Positions 1 through 12,669 are shown, numbered from the stretch's first letter. The stretch is 64,000 nt of DNA from Crossaster papposus (GCA_037893245.1 JBAIAA010000251.1:620001-684000); one strand, 5' to 3'. A program made the numbers and translations. The notes: generated by a model not told the origin, from the letters alone.

Positions 1-62
1 ACCGGATGTTCTACAAGCAAGTCGTCGTCGATGAGGATGGACGTCCCGTAAACACCCAGTAA
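1..62 (+). CDS. 3' end of small terminal exon, tandem copy 1 (partial)
   Basis: These bases match the last 20 codons and stop of the exon seen whole at 6488-6766 and 11355-11633. Only the tail is in the window. The product is not recognised. Confidence 0.5.
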   Translation, partial: RMFYKQVVVDEDGRPVNTQ

Positions 63-1100
63 ACGACGCGTTCTAGTTTAGTTAGTTTTTTGTATTCAAC
101 CAAAGTATTTTTCTAAGTTTTCTAAGTGTTCCAAAGTTATATAAGTTTATAAGTTAAGCGTTTTGTCGATAAAGTTAAAATAAATATATATATTTATAAT
201 AATAAAGATCAGTTAATTTACCCGAAGAAATCTCTTTAAAATTCTGCGACGTAAATGTAAAAATTTGGGAAGTTGATGTACACAGAAATTAGTTTGTATA
301 AATAAGAAATTTATTCTAATGAAAACACTTAATTTCTGCAAAATGATTACTCCTAGAAATTATTAAGTGATTATCAGTATAACATTTGATAAGCGAAATT
401 ACTTTTTGAACTTTTTTAGATAATTTGTAGTATAAAGTCTATCCAGAGAAAAAGTGGCATTGAGTAAAGTTCTAGTAAGGAAAAAGAAGAGAAAAACAAA
501 ATTGGCGAATTCTTGGTTTCAAGTGTAAATTATATTTCAATTGAATCATGTAAGATGCCGTGTAGGGAAAATCTGAGCAAATTTTAGCGTTCTTTAAATT
601 CTGTAATAAAATCTTGTGAATATGTAATGAGCAAATTTTAGCGTTCTTTAAATTCTGTAATAAAATCTTGTGAATATATAATGAGCAAAATTTAGCGTTC
701 TTGAAATCAAGCCGAAATCGGTGAATATTTAATGAGTTTAACTTTTTGATTGAATTTGATGAAGTTCAGAAGTATACACTTTCCTTTTAGTTATATGGCT
801 TGAAGAGTATGGGGACATTATCTGCCATACTCGGGCCTGTGTGACGGAAAGTGTGTGGAGCCAATATAGTTGTGACGTCAGACGTATAGCACTAACGCTT
901 AAGCCACAGTCGGACGTGACCGGTAGTTGCGCGCGCTGGCTGGGCGGAGCTTATTGCTTAGTAACTGGCTGTGCGGTGTGCGTGATTGGGTAAAAAAAGG
1001 CCCATAGGCTTAAGTACATGCATGCGTTTTGCATGGGGTGCGTGTTCACGCACGTACCGTACCTGTACCTGGGTGGTACATGTATAATGTTCGTGGTTAG
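63..1100 (+). other. 3'UTR-like and downstream non-coding flank, copy 1
   Basis: A-T-rich sequence follows the exon stop and includes an AATAAA-type signal (aataataaag near 200) consistent with a polyadenylation site. The rest has no convincing gene. It includes a 54-bp short tandem repeat and then a G+C-richer stretch (about 850-1090) with TGACGTCA-like and short palindromic motifs. It recurs in copies 2 and 3 with few changes. Confidence 0.5.
575..736. repeat. 54-bp tandem repeat, about 2.5 units
   Basis: Units start at 575, 629 and 683 with gagcaaa(a/t)tttagcg and contain ctgtaataaaatcttgtg. The same array is present in the other two duplication units near 7278 and 12145, so it predates the large tandem duplication. 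Confidence 0.8.
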
Positions 1101-2935
1101 GTATAGGAGAATACACGAGAAAGTGTGGATTCGTAATTACGAATTCACGAGGCGCGAAGCGCCGAGTGGATTCTTAAATACGAATCCACACTTGCGAGTG
1201 TATTCTCCGACTTAAACCATTGCGTCAAAAGAAGTATTGTTATTAACTACCCAATTGAGTGGAGATGAAAAGGCATGCATGTATCGTGGCCATAGACGTA
1301 ATTTACATAAGGCCAACTAAAAAAAAAATATGTTTAGTGTTACCGCCCGCTTCTTTTTGTAGAGGCCGCCTCTTTTTCTTTTTTTTTCACAAAAATAATA
1401 CATTTTATTATCTTTCAACAAATAAATAATAATAACTAAAACTACGTCTGTTCGAGGAACAGAACATAGGGCCTTTTCGCATTTCCCCCCCCGTAAAAAC
1501 CATTCAAAAGGAATTTTAAACACATTAAAAGTAATCAAAACGAATTTAGGTTATTTAAACAGATTAAAGTGATTAAAACGATAACGTCACACATTTGTAA
1601 ACTTTTGGTGAACTACCTAACCAACCCAATACACAATTATTTTTATTTTAGCATGATCCGTTGCTGAGATATGGCTTCAAGGTCTTACAACGTAATAAAT
1701 CACATTATTGAATGATGGCTTCAAGTCTTTTCATTCTAACTTCCGGTCTGGTGACGTCATATTTGTTTTCTCCCGGTCAAATTGTTTATAACATGAATCT
1801 ATTATATACATCAATTATAAAGTGATTTCAGCAAACTTCGCCACACACTTCAACTGAATATTAATTTTGAACCTGCCGCCAGAGGGTGCTATAACATGTT
1901 ATGACGTCGCCGGTAATTCTTTTGAAAAGTACATCTAGCCAAACACTAACATCGTTTAAAGTAAGTTCATATCATTTTTCACTTTCAAATTATAAGGCAC
2001 TTTCGGTTTGGACCGAAAGGAAGGGTCACGTGATTTCTCACACACGAGATAAAATGAAGATCCTGGATTATCCTATCAATTGCCACAAACCTAAAGTCCC
2101 GGTCTTTTGCGCGTTATTTGTTATTGATTTTCAAAGATTAAATAAATTTAATATGACGTCACGTTACCCCCTGATGACGTCACCATGATGTCTGTCTGCT
2201 AGACACGAGCTCACTATAGGGTCTTTACTTGGATAAAGTTTTATTTGGATACGACTTTTTTACAAGTGCTTGTACAAAAGAACGTGTGCAAAGTCTATTG
2301 CATTTTGGTCCCAAAAAGAAAAAGAAAAAAGAAGTAAAACAACAATCAGACCAAAACCAAAGTTTTTTTCGCAAAATTGCGAAAAAGCCAATTAAAAAAG
2401 ATAATACAATTTTAAGACCGTAATTTGGACTTGAGCATCACTGTGTACATGCTGTGAAAATATATTTGTTTCTAATGGGAAGGCTAGGGTGTGACGTGTA
2501 TGGTGCATACATGATCGACCCACATGAATTTTGATTTTTATTCGTGGGTGAGACATGTTTTAATTTCAAATAGAAAGATGGGGCGTGACATGTTCACTAC
2601 ATGACCCATATTAAAATGTGTCGAGCGGCTATTAAAAAAGAAAGAAAAAAAGGCCTCCTCCTTCCTTCTAAAAAAAAGACAAACATGTTTTTTTTATTAT
2701 TTGGCCTAAAGGGAGGTTCTCGAGGCTCTTACGTAATCGAGTTGGATTAGGGTTGAGGAATTGAATAACCGTGGATTCGTAATTGTTACAAATGTAGGCA
2801 AGATAAAAACCGTTCCGAATCCACACTTTACTAAAGATTCGTAGATACGAATCCACTGTTATTGTCCAAAGCGTTGATTCTTAGATACGAATCCACACTT
2901 TTAACAATAGCGTGACGTCATAGCAATGGTTTAAT
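1101..2935. mobile_element. 1.83-kb segment present only in tandem copy 1
   Basis: Copies 2 and 3 run directly from gtggttag to the LTR edge tgttggag, while copy 1 has about 1,835 extra bases there. The right edge of the extra segment coincides with the terminus of the 806-bp LTR (2936). Its ends carry repeats of a tacgaatccacactt-like motif in both orientations (near 1180, 2815, 2850 and 2890), and TTAAACCATTGC near 1212 faces GCAATGGTTTAA near 2923. No transposase is visible. It is either a non-autonomous insertion or an original flank that was deleted from copies 2 and 3. ORFs inside (for example 1901-2188) show no recognisable domain. Confidence 0.5.
1106..1208. repeat. Perfect-to-near-perfect palindrome, 30-bp arms
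   Basis: The arm 1106-1135 pairs with 1179-1208 with a few mismatches, around a G+C-rich core that contains a smaller hairpin (ggcgc gaa gcgcc). Transcribed or single-stranded, this would form a long hairpin. It lies at the left end of the copy-1-specific segment. Confidence 0.8.
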
Positions 2936-3741
2936 TGTTGGAGAGCTACTCAACAGATAAGACGTAGGTAACTCGTTTTATGCGACGCGTATGGATCGGT
3001 ACATTATTTACGCTAGCTTGCATGGTTGATGCGCAGCGGGTACAATGCTGTACGATTTGTACAAAGTCTGATTAGCTGTGCTGGGGTTACGCTGACATGT
3101 GTGGCTGATATGTCGTAAGTACAAAGCTTCTACGGCTGTACGTTGCGAATACTGGCTTGTACATGGCGTAGCGAGTACCTTGCTATATGGACTGTACATT
3201 GCTAAGCTGCTGAATATTGTGCTCATGTATGCTGCGTTATTGCTCAATCACCGAAGCATTCATGGCGCTTGCGCATTGCTGCCTTCGCGGTTTAGTGCAT
3301 TGTGGCTTAGGCGAGCAGTAGTTTATCTCTGATAAGGACCCGACCCTTTCCAATAAAACCACTCACCCAATTCCTAGTTAATGTACATGATTGTTGTGAA
3401 TAAATTATCTTTATTGTACAGTGTACCTACAATACAGTTGTCAAGGTGTCTTTGTTAAGGTTTATTGTGTAAGTAACAGAGAGTAATCGCAATCATCATA
3501 ATCGGCGGTATATTTCCTCCAAAACGGACCTGCACCCTTAGCCTTTTAGGTCGCTCTGATTGATCTCTCGTCTAGGAAAGAGCCTTGGGTTGGGAAGATT
3601 GTCGTCGCTTTAATAGGTGTCCGACTTATCCTAACAGCCTTAGGTTGGCGCGGGGAGTTCCCGCCACAGTTATAACAACGTACTAGTTTACATATCATTA
3701 GTGGATATTGATGCGCATAGTAAATAGTCCATATCATTACA
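2936..3741 (-). mobile_element. 3' LTR of Mag/SURL-like gypsy, copy 1 (806 bp)
   Basis: On the minus strand the LTR begins TGTAATGATATGG and ends CTCTCCAACA, giving the usual TG...CA termini. It is preceded by a purine-rich tract (3742-3757, minus-strand AGAAGAAGAGGGA) that would serve as the polypurine tract. A region of 253 bp separates it from the pol stop. It contains AATAAA signals. The outer flank in copy 1 differs from copies 2 and 3. Confidence 0.75.
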
Positions 3742-3994
3742 TCCCTCTTCTTCTGAAGAAAAGCTCTTAGGTTACAATATGCTTGTAATAAACATTCTCT
3801 TCTCTGGTCACCTATTGTTTAGTTGGCTGCAATTCTTTAAAACAGTTAAGCTTCAATACTAAACTATTAAGCAATAACAACAATAAAAGTCACTAATATC
3901 AACTCATGCAAATAACGCTAACGCTAAATAAAAATACGCATAGCACTGCTTTACGCATAATTTCGCATAATTATTATGCATGCTTGGGTTAAGT

Positions 3995-6268
3995 TTACAG
4001 GTCCAATTTAGTTGGTTTATTGACTGCACGACCAGATCGCGTAATGTATGGTTGTGTTGTGACATTTGGTTCTTTGGTTGTTTGTTTGATCAGTGGGCTG
4101 TTTTGTTCTTTTCCGGGGTTTCCTGTGGAATCTTCGAGTTCAAATGTAACTCTTTTCTTCATCCCTTCTTTCAACTGACGACGGTTTCGTCTCAATGTTT
4201 GACCATTCTCTGTTTGGACTATGTATGAGCGAGGTTCTGTGCTCTTACTTTGTACTGTGCCAGGAACCCATTGTGTCTTCGTGCTTGATTGTTTCTGGAT
4301 GTATATGGGTTGTCCACTGTATAGAGGAGCCAGTTTGTGGGTGTTCTTGTCATAGTGTTGGCTTTGTTGTTCTTGTCTAGCTTCGAATCTTTGACGTATC
4401 TCATCCCTGTCTGTTGCGTTGTTGTGTATTTTGGTTGGCAATGTTGTTCGTATTTTTCTGCCATACAACAACTCAGCTGGTGATGGTAGGTGGTGATCAA
4501 TAGGGGTTGCCCTAAGAATCATCAAGGCCTTCTGTATGTCAGTGTTTGACTGCTTTGCCTTTTTGATAGTGCGTTTGACTGTCTGAATGTTCCTTTCTAT
4601 GAACCCATTGGATTGAGGATATCTGGGGGATGATGTGGTATGTGTGAAATTCCAGTTGTTGGAGAAGTTGCGGAAAGTTTCACTATTGAAGTGTGGTCCA
4701 TTGTCACTTATCAGTGTTTCAGGAATTCCTTGTTCTGCAAATATGTTTTTAAGCAGGCAGACAATGGTGTTGCTGTTAGAGTGACCTTTCGGTATTTTTC
4801 GCAAGATTGTGTACTTGGAATAGTAGTCAGCGATGAGTAAGTATTCCTCATCACCTAGGAAGAAGATGTCGGCAGCTGTTGTCTGCCATGGTCGGTTTGG
4901 TATGACATGTGGTTTCATAGGTTCTGATGGTTGTGATTTGCTATGGGATTGACATATGTCACACGACCTTGTCATCTCTTCAATGTCATCATTGATGTTG
5001 TGCCAAAAGACACATGTCTTTGCTCTGAGCTGGGATTTGATTATGCCTTGGTGGGCTTCGTGTATGGTGTTGAGGATGTTTTGTCTTTCCACTTTGGGGA
5101 TGACGATCCTCTGGCCTTTCATTATGAGCCCATTCTCAATAGACAGCTTGTCCCGATATGCCCAGTATTTCCGCAGCGGTTTGGGAATCATCTGTCGGTT
5201 GTCTGGCCATCCATCCTGTATGATCTCGCGAAGGGCTGCGAGTTCTGTATCAGCATTTGTTGCTTCTTGCAGTTTGGACACCTTTTGATCAGAGAATTGA
5301 ACATGGTGTACGCGTATTTCTTCTGTCTCTACCGGTGCTCCCGGTAGTGGATGGAGACGTGACAATGCATCTGCCAGTAGCATTTCTTTGCCTGGCTTGT
5401 ATTTGATCTTCACATCGTACCCTTGGATTCGTAGTAGAAGTCTTTGCAGTCTTGGTGGTGCTGCACTGAGGTTTTTGATGTGGATCATTTCTAGGGGTTT
5501 GTGATCTGATTGGACAGTGAATGGTTTGCCATATACGTATGTGTGGAATTTTTCGCAAGCATATACTATGGCTAGCATCTCACGTTCAATGTTGGCATAT
5601 CTTTGCTCTGTATCGGTCAGCGCTTTGGATGCGAAGCAGATTGGTTTAGAGTCTTGCATTAGTGCTGCGCCGAGGCCTTTCAGTGAGGCATCAACTTGTA
5701 GGACGGTTTCTTTCTTCGGGTCGAAGTATTCCAGAGTAACTTCTTCACAAATGGCCTTCTTGATGTTGTCAATTGACATTTGATGTATTGGTAGCCATTC
5801 GTACTCACGATCTTGCTTCATCAGCTCTCTTAAAGGAGAAGAAAGTGTCGACAAGTTGGGTATGAATGGTGCCATGTATGTGGCAATGCCAAGGAACTGT
5901 TGTAATTCCTTTGTATTCTTCGGCGGTGTGATAGACTCGATGGACTTCACTTTTTCTGGGTCCGGGTGTGCTCCTTTAGCACTGTAGACAATGCCGAAGA
6001 ATTTGATCTGTGGTTTCTTGATCTCGCACTTGTCTATGTTGAAGACAAGGCCATGTTCTCGTGCAACCTTCATTAGGTTGTGTAGGTGTTCATCATGCTC
6101 CGACTCAGTCTTGCCAAAGACTCCAACATCGTCTGCTATACCGACTGTGCCTGGACACTTCTCTAGGATTTGGTCCATCTTTTGTTGAAATATGTCTTGA
6201 CTGACACATAGCCCAAAGGGAAGCCTAGTGAAGCGAAATCTTCCAAAGTCAGAATAAGTCAGACACAT
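3995..6268 (-). pseudogene. pol: 5'-truncated gypsy pol (RT-RNaseH-IN), tandem copy 1
   Basis: A 757-codon open frame matches the C-terminal 750 residues of the full Gag-Pol at 13729-17751. It starts inside the RT fingers/palm: FGRFRFTRLPFG, the polymerase motif IADD, RNase H (DASLKGLG, SDHKPLE), the integrase HHCC finger (HEAHQG...CDICQ) and the integrase D,D,E core (AADIF, ISDNGPHF, NGFIERN) are all present. Gag, protease and the start of RT are missing. The first seven codons (MCLTYSD) come from non-retroviral sequence joined by the duplication, so the ATG is accidental. It differs from copy 2 at single residues, for example Glu versus Ala in VTL(E/A)YFDPKK. A retrotransposition-competent product is not expected. 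Confidence 0.9.
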
Positions 6269-6487
6269 TTTTATGTTGTGCCACTAGCTTGATTTCTGCA
6301 TTAATTTAATTTTTCAAAAGCAACTAAATCTACCTTCATTTTTCAATACAATCTAGCTAGCTAGCTACCTTCATTCAGTTCTTGCTGCCTCCTCTCTACC
6401 TCCTGCAAAGCACACTCCCAGGAACTGTACACTGTAAATAAAAAAAAAATTCTAAAGGTGAATTAATCTTAACTTGACTCATTTTAG

Positions 6488-6766
6488 AATAATATTGAAT
6501 TACCCCTGCTGATGATGGTGAAGGCTCAAACCTCCCCTAGTTCGTCTTCCACATCCTCTATGCCTCCACTAGATGAAGAGGCGAGTCTATCCCATTCCAG
6601 AGAGACATCCCCACCCCCAAAAAAGATGAGGGTGGCAACCGTCCGGGTCCACACTTCGACGCAGACTTGGCTGGATGGCAAAGTCGTCGCCTCCGAAGAG
6701 AACAACCGGATGTTCTACAAGCAAGTCGTCGTCGATGAGGATGGACGTCCCGTAAACACCCAGTAA
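6488..6766 (+). CDS. Small terminal exon, unknown protein (copy 2 unit)
   Basis: The frame is open from a possible splice acceptor (ttttag, 6482-6487) through an ATG at 6512 to TAA at 6764-6766, encoding 84 aa from that ATG. The product is Ser/Pro-rich first (SSSSTSSMPPLDEE), then has a basic PPPKKMR patch and an acidic-polar tail (VVVDEDGRPVNTQ). No known domain is recognised. The upstream sequence is pyrimidine-poor but has branch-point-like cttaac and ttgac. Because the flank also has a poly(A)-type signal, this looks like the last exon of a host or element gene carried along by the tandem duplication. It could instead be a standalone small ORF. The reading frame is preserved in all visible copies, which is weak support for coding. 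Confidence 0.45.
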   Translation, partial: NNIELPLLMMVKAQTSPSSSSTSSMPPLDEEASLSHSRETSPPPKKMRVATVRVHTSTQTWLDGKVVASEENNRMFYKQVVVDEDGRPVNTQ

Positions 6767-7802
6767 ACGACGCGTTCTAGTTTAGTTAGTTTTTGTATTC
6801 AACCAAAGTATTTTTCTAAGTTTTCTAAGTGTTCCAAAGTTATATAAGTTTATAAGTTAAGCGTTTTGTCGATAAAGTTAAAATAAATATATATATTTAT
6901 AATAATAAAGATCAGTTAATTTACCCGAAGAAATCTCTTTAAAATTCTGCGACGTAAATGTAAAAATTTGGGAAGTTGATGTACACAGAAATTAGTTTGT
7001 ATAAATAAGAAATTTATTCTAATGAAAACACTTAATTTCTGCAAAATGATTACTCCTAGAAATTATTAAGTGATTATCAGTATAACATTTGATAAGCGAA
7101 ATTACTTTTTGAACTTTTTTAGATAATTTGTAGTATAAAGTCTATCCAGAGAAAAAGTGGCATTGAGTAAAGTTCTAGTAAGGAAAAAGAAGAGAAAAAC
7201 AAAATTGGCGAATTCTTGGTTTCAAGTGTAAATTATATTTCAATTGAATCATGTAAGATGCCGTGTAGGGAAAATCTGAGCAAATTTTAGCGTTCTTTAA
7301 ATTCTGTAATAAAATCTTGTGAATATGTAATGAGCAAATTTTAGCGTTCTTTAAATTCTGTAATAAAATCTTGTGAATATATAATGAGCAAAATTTAGCG
7401 TTCTTGAAATCAAGCCGAAATCGGTGAATATTTAATGAGTTTAACTTTTTGATTGAATTTGATGAAGTTCAGAAGTATACACTTTCCTTTTAGTTATGGC
7501 TTGAAGAGTATGGGGACATTCTCTGCCATACTCGGGCCTGTGTGACGGAAAGTGTGTGGAGCCAATATAGTTGTGACGTCAGACGTATAGCACTAACGCT
7601 TAAGCCACAGTCGGACGTGACCGGTAGTTGCGCGCGCTGGCTGGGCGGAGCTTATTGCTTAGTAACTGGCTGTGCGGTGTGCGTGATTGGGTAAAAAAAG
7701 GCCCATAGGCTTAAGTACATGCATGCGTTTTGCATGGGGTGCGTGTTCACGCACGTACCGTACCTGTACCTGGGTGGTACATGTATAATGTTCGTGGTTA
7801 GT

Positions 7803-8608
7803 TGTTGGAGAGCTACTCAACAGATAAGACGTAGGTAACTCGTTTTATGCGACGCGTATGGATCGGTACATTGTTTACGCTAGCTTGCATGGTTGATGCG
7901 CAGCGGGTACAATGCTGTACGATTTGTACAAAGTCTGATTAGCTGTGCTGGGGTTACGCTGACATGTGTGGCTGATATGTCGTAAGTACAAAGCTTCTAC
8001 GGCTGTACGTTGCGAATACTGGCTTGTACATGGCGTAGCGAGTACCTTGCTATATGGACTGTACATTGCTAAGCTGCTGAATATTGTGCTCATGTATGCT
8101 GCGTTATTGCTCAATCACCGAAGCATTCATGGCGCTTGCGCATTGCTGCCTTCGCGGTTTAGTGCATTGTGGCTTAGGCGAGCAGTAGTTTATCTCTGAT
8201 AAGGACCCGACCCTTTCCAATAAAACCACTCACCCAATTCCTAGTTAATGTACATGATTGTTGTGAATAAATTATCTTCATTGTACAGTGTACCTACAAT
8301 ACAGTTGTCAAGGTGTCTTTGTTAAGGTTTATTGTGTAAGTAACAGAGAGTAATCGCAATCATCATAATCGGCGGTATATTTCCTCCAAAACGGACCTGC
8401 ACCCTTAGCCTTTTAGGTCGCTCTGATTGATCTCTCGTCTAGGGAAGAGCCTTGGGTTGGGAAGATTGTCGTCGCTTTAATAGGTGTCCGACTTATCCTA
8501 ACAGCCTTAGGTTGGCCCGGGGAGTTCCCGCCACAGTTATAACAACGTACTAGTTTACATATCATTAGTGGATATTGATGCGCATAGTAAATAGTCCATA
8601 TCATTACA
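7803..8608 (-). mobile_element. 3' LTR of Mag/SURL-like gypsy, copy 2 (806 bp)
   Basis: Same length and termini as the copy 1 LTR, with a few substitutions (for example ggaaag/ggggaag and gcgcggg/gcccggg). The outer flank is gtggttag, shared with copy 3. The polypurine tract lies at 8609-8624. Confidence 0.75.
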
Positions 8609-8861
8609 TCCCTCTTCTTCTGAAGAAAAGCTCTTAGGTTACAATATGCTTGTAATAAACATTCTCTTCTCTGGTCACCTATTGTTTAGTTGGCTGCAAT
8701 TCTTTAAAACAGTTAAGCTTCAATACTAAACTATTAAGCAATAACAACAATAAAAGTCACTAATATCAACTCATGCAAATAACGCTAACGCTAAATAAAA
8801 ATACGCATAGCACTGCTTTACGCATAATTTCGCATAATTATTATGCATGCTTGGGTTAAGT

Positions 8862-11135
8862 TTACAGGTCCAATTTAGTTGGTTTATTGACTGCACGACC
8901 AGATCGCGTAATGTATGGTTGTGTTGTGACATTTGGTTCTTTGGTTGTTTGTTTGATCAGTGGGCTGTTTTGTTCTTTTCCGGGGTTTCCTGTGGAATCT
9001 TCGAGTTCAAATGTAACTCTTTTCTTCATCCCTTCTTTCAACTGACGACGGTTTCGTCTCAATGTTTGACCATTCTCTGTTTGGACTATGTATGAGCGAG
9101 GTTCTGTGCTCTTACTTTGTACTGTGCCAGGAACCCATTGTTTCTTCGTGCTTGATTGTTTCTGGATGTATATGGGTTGTCCACTGTATAGAGGAGCCAG
9201 TTTGTGGGTGTTCTTGTCATAGTGTTGGCTTTGTTGTTCTTGTCTAGCTTCGAATCTTTGACGTATCTCATCCCTGTCTGTTGCGTTGTTGTGTATTTTG
9301 GTTGGCAATGTTGTTCGTATTTTTCTGCCATACAACAACTCAGCTGGTGATGGTAGGTGGTGATCAATAGGGGTTGCCCTAAGAATCATCAAGGCCTTCT
9401 GTATGTCAGTGTTTGACTGCTTTGCCTTTTTGATAGTGCGTTTGACTGTCTGAATGTTCCTTTCTATGAACCCATTGGATTGAGGATATCTGGGGGATGA
9501 TGTGGTATGTGTGAAATTCCAGTTGTTGGAGAAGTTGCGGAAAGTTTCACTATTGAAGTGTGGTCCATTGTCACTTATCAGTGTTTCAGGAATTCCTTGT
9601 TCTGCAAATATGTTTTTAAGCAGGCAGACAATGGTGTTGCTGTTAGAGTGACCTTTCGGTATTTTTCGCAAGATTGTGTACTTGGAATAGTAGTCAGCGA
9701 TGAGTAAGTATTCCTCATCACCTAGGAAGAAGATGTCGGCAGCTGTTGTCTGCCATGGTCGGTTTGGTATGACATGTGGTTTCATAGGTTCTGATGGTTG
9801 TGATTTGCTATGGGATTGACATATGTCACACGACCTTGTCATCTCTTCAATGTCATCATTGATGTTGTGCCAAAAGACACATGTCTTTGCTCTGAGCTGG
9901 GATTTGATTATGCCTTGGTGGGCTTCGTGTATGGTGTTGAGGATGTTTTGTCTTTCCACTTTGGGGATGACGATCCTCTGGCCTTTCATTATGAGCCCAT
10001 TCTCAATAGACAGCTTGTCCCGATATGCCCAGTATTTCCGCAGCGGTTTGGGAATCATCTGTCGGTTGTCTGGCCATCCATCCTGTATGATCTCGCGAAG
10101 GGCTGCGAGTTCTGTATCAGCATTTGTTGCTTCTTGCAGTTTGGACACCTTTTGATCAGAGAATTGAACATGGTGTACGCGTATTTCTTCTGTCTCTACC
10201 GGTGCTCCCGGTAGTGGATGGAGACGTGACAATGCATCTGCCAGTAGCATTTCTTTGCCTGGCTTGTATTTGATCTTCACATCGTACCCTTGGATTCGTA
10301 GTAGAAGTCTTTGCAGTCTTGGTGGTGCTGCACTGAGGTTTTTGATGTGGATCATTTCTAGGGGTTTGTGATCTGATTGGACAGTGAATGGTTTGCCATA
10401 TACGTATGTGTGGAATTTTTCGCAAGCATATACTATGGCTAGCATCTCACGTTCAATGTTGGCATATCTTTGCTCTGTATCGGTCAGCGCTTTGGATGCG
10501 AAGCAGATTGGTTTAGAGTCTTGCATTAGTGCTGCGCCGAGGCCTTTCAGTGAGGCATCAACTTGTAGGACGGTTTCTTTCTTCGGGTCGAAGTATGCCA
10601 GAGTAACTTCTTCACAAATGGCCTTCTTGATGTTGTCAATTGACATTTGATGTATTGGTAGCCATTCGTACTCACGATCTTGCTTCATCAGCTCTCTTAA
10701 AGGAGAAGAAAGTGTCGACAAGTTGGGTATGAATGGTGCCATGTATGTGGCAATGCCAAGGAACTGTTGTAATTCCTTTGTATTCTTCGGCGGTGTGATA
10801 GACTCGATGGACTTCACTTTTTCTGGGTCCGGGTGTGCTCCTTTAGCACTGTAGACAATGCCGAAGAATTTGATCTGTGGTTTCTTGATCTCGCACTTGT
10901 CTATGTTGAAGACAAGGCCATGTTCTCGTGCAACCTTCATTAGGTTGTGTAGGTGTTCATCATGCTCCGACTCAGTCTTGCCAAAGACTCCAACATCGTC
11001 TGCTATACCGACTGTGCCTGGACACTTCTCTAGGATTTGGTCCATCTTTTGTTGAAATATGTCTTGACTGACACATAGCCCAAAGGGAAGCCTAGTGAAG
11101 CGAAATCTTCCAAAGTCAGAATAAGTCAGACACAT
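8862..11135 (-). pseudogene. pol: 5'-truncated gypsy pol, tandem copy 2
   Basis: The second duplicate of the 757-codon truncated pol has the same breakpoint and the same accidental MCLTYSD start. All RT palm, RNase H and integrase motifs described for copy 1 are intact, and no stop or frameshift is seen, so the truncation is the only defect. Gag, protease and PBS are absent, so it could be mobilised only in trans, if at all. Confidence 0.9.
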
Positions 11136-11354
11136 TTTTATGTTGTGCCACTAGCTTGATTTCTGCATTAATTTAATTTTTCAAAAGCAACTAAATCTAC
11201 CTTCATTTTTCAATACAATCTAGCTAGCTAGCTACCTTCATTCAGTTCTTGCTGCCTCCTCTCTACCTCCTGCAAAGCACACTCCCAGGAACTGTACACT
11301 GTAAATAAAAAAAAAATTATAAAGGTGAATTAATCTTAACTTGACTCATTTTAG

Positions 11355-11633
11355 AATAATATTGAATCACCCCTGCTGATGATGGTGAAGGCTCAAACCT
11401 CCCCTAGTTCGTCTTCCACATCCTCTATGCCTCCACTAGATGAAGAGGCGAGTCTATCCCATTCCAGAGAGACATCCCCACCCCCAAAAAAGATGAGGGT
11501 GGCAACCGTCCGGGTCCACACTTCGACGCAGACTTGGCTGGATGGCAAAGTCGTCGCCTCCGAAGAGAACAACCGGATGTTCTACAAGCAAGTCGTCGTC
11601 GATGAGGATGGACGTCCCGTAAACACCCAGTAA
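11355..11633 (+). CDS. Small terminal exon, unknown protein (copy 3 unit)
   Basis: The 84-aa product encoded from the ATG at 11379 is identical to that of the exon at 6488-6766. The same acceptor (ttttag) precedes it. Upstream there is one base change (gaatcacc against gaattacc). The function is unknown. Confidence 0.45.
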   Translation, partial: NNIESPLLMMVKAQTSPSSSSTSSMPPLDEEASLSHSRETSPPPKKMRVATVRVHTSTQTWLDGKVVASEENNRMFYKQVVVDEDGRPVNTQ

Positions 11634-12669
11634 ACGACGCGTTCTAGTTTAGTTAGTTTTTGTATTCAACCAAAGTATTTTTCTAAGTTTTCTAAGTGTT
11701 CCAAAGTTATATAAGTTTATAAGTTAAGCGTTTTGTCGATAAAGTTAAAATAAATATATATATTTATAATAATAAAGATCAGTTAATTTACCCGAAGAAA
11801 TCTCTTTAAAATTCTGCGACGTAAATGTAAAAATTTGGGAAGTTGATGTACACAGAAATTAGTTTGTATAAATAAGAAATTTATTCTAATGAAAACACTT
11901 AATTTCTGCAAAATGATTACTCCTAGAAATTATTAAGTGATTATCAGTATAACATTTGATAAGCGAAATTACTTTTTGAACTTTTTTAGATAATTTGTAG
12001 TATAAAGTCTATCCAGAGAAAAAGTGGCATTGAGTAAAGTTCTAGTAAGGAAAAAGAAGAGAAAAACAAAATTGGCGAATTCTTGGTTTCAAGTGTAAAT
12101 TATATTTCAATTGAATCATGTAAGATGCCGTGTATGAAAAATCTGAGCAAATTTTAGCGTTCTTTAAATTCTGTAATAAAATCTTGTGAATATGTAATGA
12201 GCAAATTTTAGCGTTCTTTAAATTCTGTAATAAAATCTTGTGAATATATAATGAGCAAAATTTAGCGTTCTTGAAATCAAGCCGAAATCGGTGAATATTT
12301 AATGAGTTTAACTTTTTGATTGAATTTGATGAAGTTCAGAAGTATACACTTTCCTTTTAGTTATGGCTTGAAGAGTATGGGGACATTCTCTGCCATACTC
12401 GGGCCTGTGTGACGGAAAGTGTGTGGAGCCAATATAGTTGTGACGTCAGACGTATAGCACTAACGCTTAAGCCACAGTCGGACGTGACCGGTAGTTGCGC
12501 GCGCTGGCTGGGCGGAGCTTATTGCTTAGTAACTGGCTGTGCGGTGTGCGTGATTGGGTAAAAAAAGGCCCATAGGCTTAAGTACATGCATGCGTTTTGC
12601 ATGGGGTGCGTGTTCACGCACGTACCGTACCTGTACCTGGGTGGTACATGTATAATGTTCGTGGTTAGT

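Noticed and set aside
1212-2934. piggyBac element with TTAA duplication
   Set aside because: TTAA and short inverted ACCATTGC words are present, but no transposase is seen and the adjacent palindrome and LTR-edge coincidence do not fit a simple TTAA insertion.
4943-5347. Plus-strand ORFs of 60-134 codons opposite the gypsy pol (repeated at 9810 and 14677)
   Set aside because: They are antisense shadows of conserved RT/integrase codons and show no domain of their own.
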